A stretch of 15,521 nucleotides of DNA from Methanocorpusculum sp. GTDB taxonomy: Archaea; Halobacteriota; Methanomicrobia; Methanomicrobiales; Methanocorpusculaceae. The position numbers were made by a program, and so were the translations under genes. Under the pieces are notes generated by a model. The model was not told where the DNA came from and ran no database searches. It saw only the letters and a list, made by a program, of their open reading frames with translations. The DNA lies in contig DALTVX010000067.1 of assembly GCA_029987395.1 (NCBI GenBank), positions 1-15,521 on the forward strand. Reading direction: 5' to 3'. Shown here piece after piece: positions 13,575 to 15,521 of the stretch (within the stretch, counting starts at the first letter, position 1; every line of letters begins with the position of its first letter).

Positions 13575-13589
13575 CAGATTGGAGCTTTG

Positions 13590-13775
13590 ATGGAACGTAT
13601 CACCATTCGCCTACCCCCGCAGCAAATCGAACTACTTGGATTACTTGTCGAGACCGGCGAGTTTCCAACCGTTTCAGAAGCAGTACGATACGCAGTGCGG
13701 GATTTTCTATCTCAAAGAGGAGACAGGATAATGCGTGACAGTGATCAAGTAACATCATTTGACGGACGAATGTAA
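13590..13775 (+). CDS. cdrS: Ribbon-helix-helix regulator CdrS
   Basis: This 61-residue protein is almost entirely a ribbon-helix-helix (CopG/Arc-type) DNA-binding domain. The strand ERITIRLP (2-9) inserts in the major groove, helix one is about QQIELLGLLVETG (11-23), the turn EFPTVSEA (24-31) carries the usual T/S-E-A cap, and helix two runs through VRYAVRDFLSQR (32-43). It functions as a dimer. In haloarchaea the short RHH protein CdrS is co-transcribed with ftsZ2 and controls cell division. Gene order, size and sequence style match. The ATG at 13590 has GGAG five bases upstream, whereas the in-frame TTG at 13560 lies inside the repeat array. The ftsZ2 start is 27 bases downstream, so they form one operon. 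Autoregulation through the array is inference. Confidence 0.87.
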   Translation: MERITIRLPPQQIELLGLLVETGEFPTVSEAVRYAVRDFLSQRGDRIMRDSDQVTSFDGRM

Positions 13776-13788
13776 CAATTTATTTATT

Positions 13789-13794
13789 GGGGTG
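13789..13794 (+). promoter_or_regulatory. Ribosome binding site of ftsZ2
   Basis: GGGGTG lies eight bases before the ATG at 13803 in the 27-base cdrS-ftsZ2 gap. No separate TATA box of good quality fits in this gap, although ATTTATTTATTG is AT-rich. Confidence 0.65.
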
Positions 13795-13802
13795 TTTACA
13801 AA

Positions 13803-14966
13803 ATGCAGAGTATTATTAATGAAGCACTGAAAAACTCAGAGCTCGAAAAAGGAATCAAAACGACATCGATCGTCGATGACGATGACATGCTTGGGCAGCC
13901 AAGAATTGTAATTGTTGGATGTGGCGGAGCCGGAAACAACACGATCAACAGACTTCACAACATGAAGGTCGCAGGATCGGAAACTATCGCGATCAACACC
14001 GACAAGCAGCACTTGGACATGATCCAGGCAGACAAGCGTGTTTTGATCGGAAAATCCCTGACCAGAGGTCTTGGAGCAGGAGGATTTCCCGATGTTGGAC
14101 GCCGCGCCGCAGAGATGGCCCGACCCACCCTTGAAGAGATCCTTAAAGACGCAGACCTTGTCTTCGTCACAGCAGGTATGGGTGGAGGAACCGGAACCGG
14201 ATCTGCCCCCGTTGTTGCACAAATCGCAAAAGAACAGGGCGCCATCGTTATCGCGATGGTAAGTTACCCATTCCAGGTCGAAAGAGCGAGAATGTTGAAG
14301 GCAGAAGAGGGACTTGAAGCCATGCGCCAGGCCGCAGACTCAGTCATTGTTCTTGACAACAACAGACTCAAAAACTTCGTACCAAACCTTCCACTCGGCC
14401 AGGCATTCTCGGTCATGGACCAGCTCATCGCAGAAACCGTAAAAGGTATCTCTGAGACAATCACCGAACCTTCTCTGATCAACATCGACTACGCAGATGT
14501 TCGCGCCATCATGAGCAAAGGCGGACTTGCAGTCATGCTCGTCGGCGAATCAAAACAGCAGAACAAGGCTGAGTCCGTTATCCGTGACTGTCTTGCCCAC
14601 CCGCTTCTTGATATCGACTTCCGCGGAGCAACCGGCGGCCTGATCCACATCACCGGTGGACCTGACCTTACCCTTCACGACGCAGAAGAGATCGCAACCC
14701 AGCTCACCTATGAACTTGACCCCCATGCAGACGTTATCTGGGGAGCACGAGTACGAAAAGACTTCGAAGGAAAAGTTTCCGTTATGGCTATCATGACTGG
14801 TATCCAGTGCCCACAGATCCTTGGCGGTCACTCGGTCAACACCTTCCAGTCAAACAACAACAACAATTCAAGCGCCTCACCACGCAGCCCATCCGCATCT
14901 ACCATGAATTGTCAGCAAAACACTGCAACTGCCCGAAGCGGTTCCTCGTTTGACTGGATCCAGTAA
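13803..14966 (+). CDS. ftsZ2: Cell-division tubulin homologue FtsZ2
   Basis: FtsZ is a GTP-dependent polymer-forming protein of the division ring. Archaea commonly have FtsZ1 and FtsZ2. The 387-residue sequence has the GTP-binding segments IVGCGGAGNNTINR (37-50), the tubulin signature GGGTGTG (127-133) with G's before it, SYPFQVERAR (154-163), LDNNRL (184-189) and the catalytic T7 loop NIDYADV (227-233; D229, D232). The group is FtsZ2. The start MQSIINEALKNSE, GNNTINRL, TDKQHL and GKSLTRGLGAGG match haloarchaeal FtsZ2 as I remember it and differ from FtsZ1. After residue 345 an Asn/Ser-rich flexible linker with an N5 run leads to a terminal peptide, SSFDWIQ, the likely docking site for SepF or another membrane anchor. 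It is the second gene of the cdrS operon. Confidence 0.96.
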   Translation: MQSIINEALKNSELEKGIKTTSIVDDDDMLGQPRIVIVGCGGAGNNTINRLHNMKVAGSETIAINTDKQHLDMIQADKRVLIGKSLTRGLGAGGFPDVGRRAAEMARPTLEEILKDADLVFVTAGMGGGTGTGSAPVVAQIAKEQGAIVIAMVSYPFQVERARMLKAEEGLEAMRQAADSVIVLDNNRLKNFVPNLPLGQAFSVMDQLIAETVKGISETITEPSLINIDYADVRAIMSKGGLAVMLVGESKQQNKAESVIRDCLAHPLLDIDFRGATGGLIHITGGPDLTLHDAEEIATQLTYELDPHADVIWGARVRKDFEGKVSVMAIMTGIQCPQILGGHSVNTFQSNNNNNSSASPRSPSASTMNCQQNTATARSGSSFDWIQ

Positions 14967-15073
14967 AAAGATAAAACACAGCAAAACCACGTTTCACACA
15001 CACCACACTCACAAAATTTCGGATGATCGAGGACACTACCTCCATACCAAAGTCACCCTATATACGAATATTC

Positions 15074-15096
15074 GGGCAGATGCTTTTTATCTGCCC
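15074..15096 (+). terminator. Perfect 8-bp hairpin after ftsZ2
   Basis: GGGCAGAT (15074-15081) and ATCTGCCC (15089-15096) pair without mismatch around the seven-base loop GCTTTTT. The T5 is in the loop, not after the stem, so this is not a standard intrinsic terminator. It may mark the processed or terminated ftsZ2 3' end, or belong to a small RNA. Confidence 0.5.
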
Positions 15097-15101
15097 CTAA
15101 A

Positions 15102-15147
15102 CACCCAACTCATAGGTCTATGGGTTGAGGTGAAATGACTGTTTTTT
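15102..15147 (+). terminator. Second hairpin followed by T6
   Basis: CACC-CAACTCATAG (15102-15115) pairs with CTATGGGTTG-(A)-GGTG (15118-15132). That is about 13-14 pairs with one G.T and one bulged A, and a tight GGTC loop once the innermost pair opens. Six T follow at 15142-15147, nine bases past the stem. Stem plus T-tract makes it the best terminator candidate in the region. Confidence 0.55.
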
Positions 15148-15385
15148 CGCCATTATTCTACGATACCTTTATTCATGTATACCTCTATTTATTATAGGAA
15201 AGTCGTATATCTGCGGAGTCGGAAGAGTCCAACGTGTCGGCGGTCAGTACTGGAGATCGAATACTATCATTGAAATTTTGCACTTGTTTTTACGTAATTT
15301 TTCATGCAGTTTTGAATTTTTCCAGCGCGGGCGCCACATCGGACCCATCTCTCTTACGGAACGGCTGTCAGGATAGGTAAGAACG

Positions 15386-15521
15386 TTGACCGAAGATCTT
15401 GTCGATAAAAGAAAATTGCTCCTTGAAGAGTCCGAAGAACACAAAGCAAAGCGTAACGAATTAAACTCCCAGGCAAGCCTTTTTGCCCGTGAGAGAAATG
15501 AGTTAAACAATGCAACCCGCC
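15386..15521 (+). CDS. Archaeal coiled-coil protein, N-terminal part (COG1340-like)
   Basis: Only the first 45 residues lie in the window. The visible sequence begins (M)TEDLVDKRKLLLEESEEHK and continues with AKRNELNSQASLFARERNEL, all highly charged, with heptad-like spacing of leucine and alanine and no Pro or Gly, as expected of a long coiled coil. It resembles the uncharacterised archaeal coiled-coil family COG1340, sometimes mislabelled phosphoserine phosphatase. The start is TTG at 15386: an in-frame stop at 15374-15376 limits the upstream extension, no ATG is available, and AGGT lies seven bases before the TTG. It runs off the right edge. A TATA-like element at 15188-15196 would give a leader of about 170 bases. 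Confidence 0.75.
   Translation, partial: MTEDLVDKRKLLLEESEEHKAKRNELNSQASLFARERNELNNATR

Larger units (their letters stand above)
14967..15385. other. Long noncoding stretch after ftsZ2
   Basis: These 419 bases have no coding region I can support. The first 90 (to about 15057) are rich in A and C and poor in G, so an ftsZ2 3' UTR here would be unstructured. Next comes a compact structured block, 15058-15147: a TATA-like CTATATAC, the palindrome CGAATATTCG (15065-15074), two hairpins and a T6. The rest (15148-15385) holds a TATA-like TTTATTATA at 15188-15196 and a T-rich stretch at 15271-15330. It may form the promoter and leader of the coiled-coil gene. Confidence 0.55.

Noticed and set aside
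13531..13577. Repeat array as a CRISPR remnant
   Set aside because: The units are 11 bp with no spacers, no leader and no cas genes. They fit an operator better.
13560..13589. TTG start extending CdrS by 10 residues
   Set aside because: It lies within the 11-bp repeat array. The ATG at 13590 has its own GGAG and gives the standard RHH start.
15194..15210. Resemblance of AGGAAAGTC to a conserved RNase P RNA segment
   Set aside because: The other conserved RNase P blocks, including the ACAGA-type 3' partner, are not found nearby, and the flanks do not pair.
15244..15510. Leftward reading frame of 88 codons at the right edge
   Set aside because: It is antisense to the coiled-coil gene and to noncoding DNA, has no recognisable domain, and its composition looks like a shadow.

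Overview
The window is chromosomal DNA of a methanogenic archaeon. The group is probably Methanomicrobiales, and a Methanocorpusculum-like genome is my best guess from protein style, not a database result. The archaeal evidence is: an initiator tRNA-Met with A1:U72 and no encoded CCA; an archaeal-type GluRS; FtsZ2 preceded by its ribbon-helix-helix partner CdrS; a Thg1-like enzyme; CobY; MptE (tetrahydromethanopterin synthesis); OapA/B/C; and TATA-box promoters, several placed for leaderless transcripts. Genes are tightly packed and show no frameshift. I see no mobile element, CRISPR array or rRNA.

Layout from left to right. (1) 1-1212: initiator tRNA-Met, then a leftward PRC-barrel/thg1 pair. 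(2) 1213-1770: a divergent promoter region and a GNAT acetyltransferase whose stop overlaps that of the next, convergent operon. (3) 1767-5524, leftward: an RCK_N-DHH phosphoesterase, mptE and a COG1031-type radical SAM protein, joined by two 11-bp overlaps. (4) 5525-5859: tRNA-Lys(CTT) and flanking signals. (5) 5860-7256, leftward: the oapA-oapB-oapC module (Era-like GTPase, DUF2073, zinc ribbon). (6) 7257-7560: an AT-rich intergenic region. (7) 7561-9357, rightward: two four-CBS-domain proteins, the second behind an elaborate leader. (8) 9391-11726, leftward: gltX and a coupled protein that may have a PD-(D/E)XK fold. (9) 11800-13385, leftward: cobD-cobY for cobamide nucleotide-loop assembly. 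(10) 13590-14966, rightward: cdrS-ftsZ2, the cell-division operon. (11) 14967-15385: noncoding DNA with two tandem hairpins. (12) 15386 to the window edge: the start of a coiled-coil protein.

Themes: translation (two tRNAs, Thg1, GluRS), methanogenesis cofactors (MptE, CobD, CobY), nucleotide sensing (CBS, RCK/DHH) and division (CdrS, FtsZ2, perhaps the PRC-barrel protein). The most interesting signals are regulatory. Four helically phased 11-bp repeats lie between the cdrS promoter and its start codon. An 18-pair hairpin with a five-adenine bulge sits in the leader of the second CBS gene, behind a TATA box framed by an inverted repeat. The tightly coupled DHH-mptE-radical SAM operon is the best candidate for an undescribed pathway connection.
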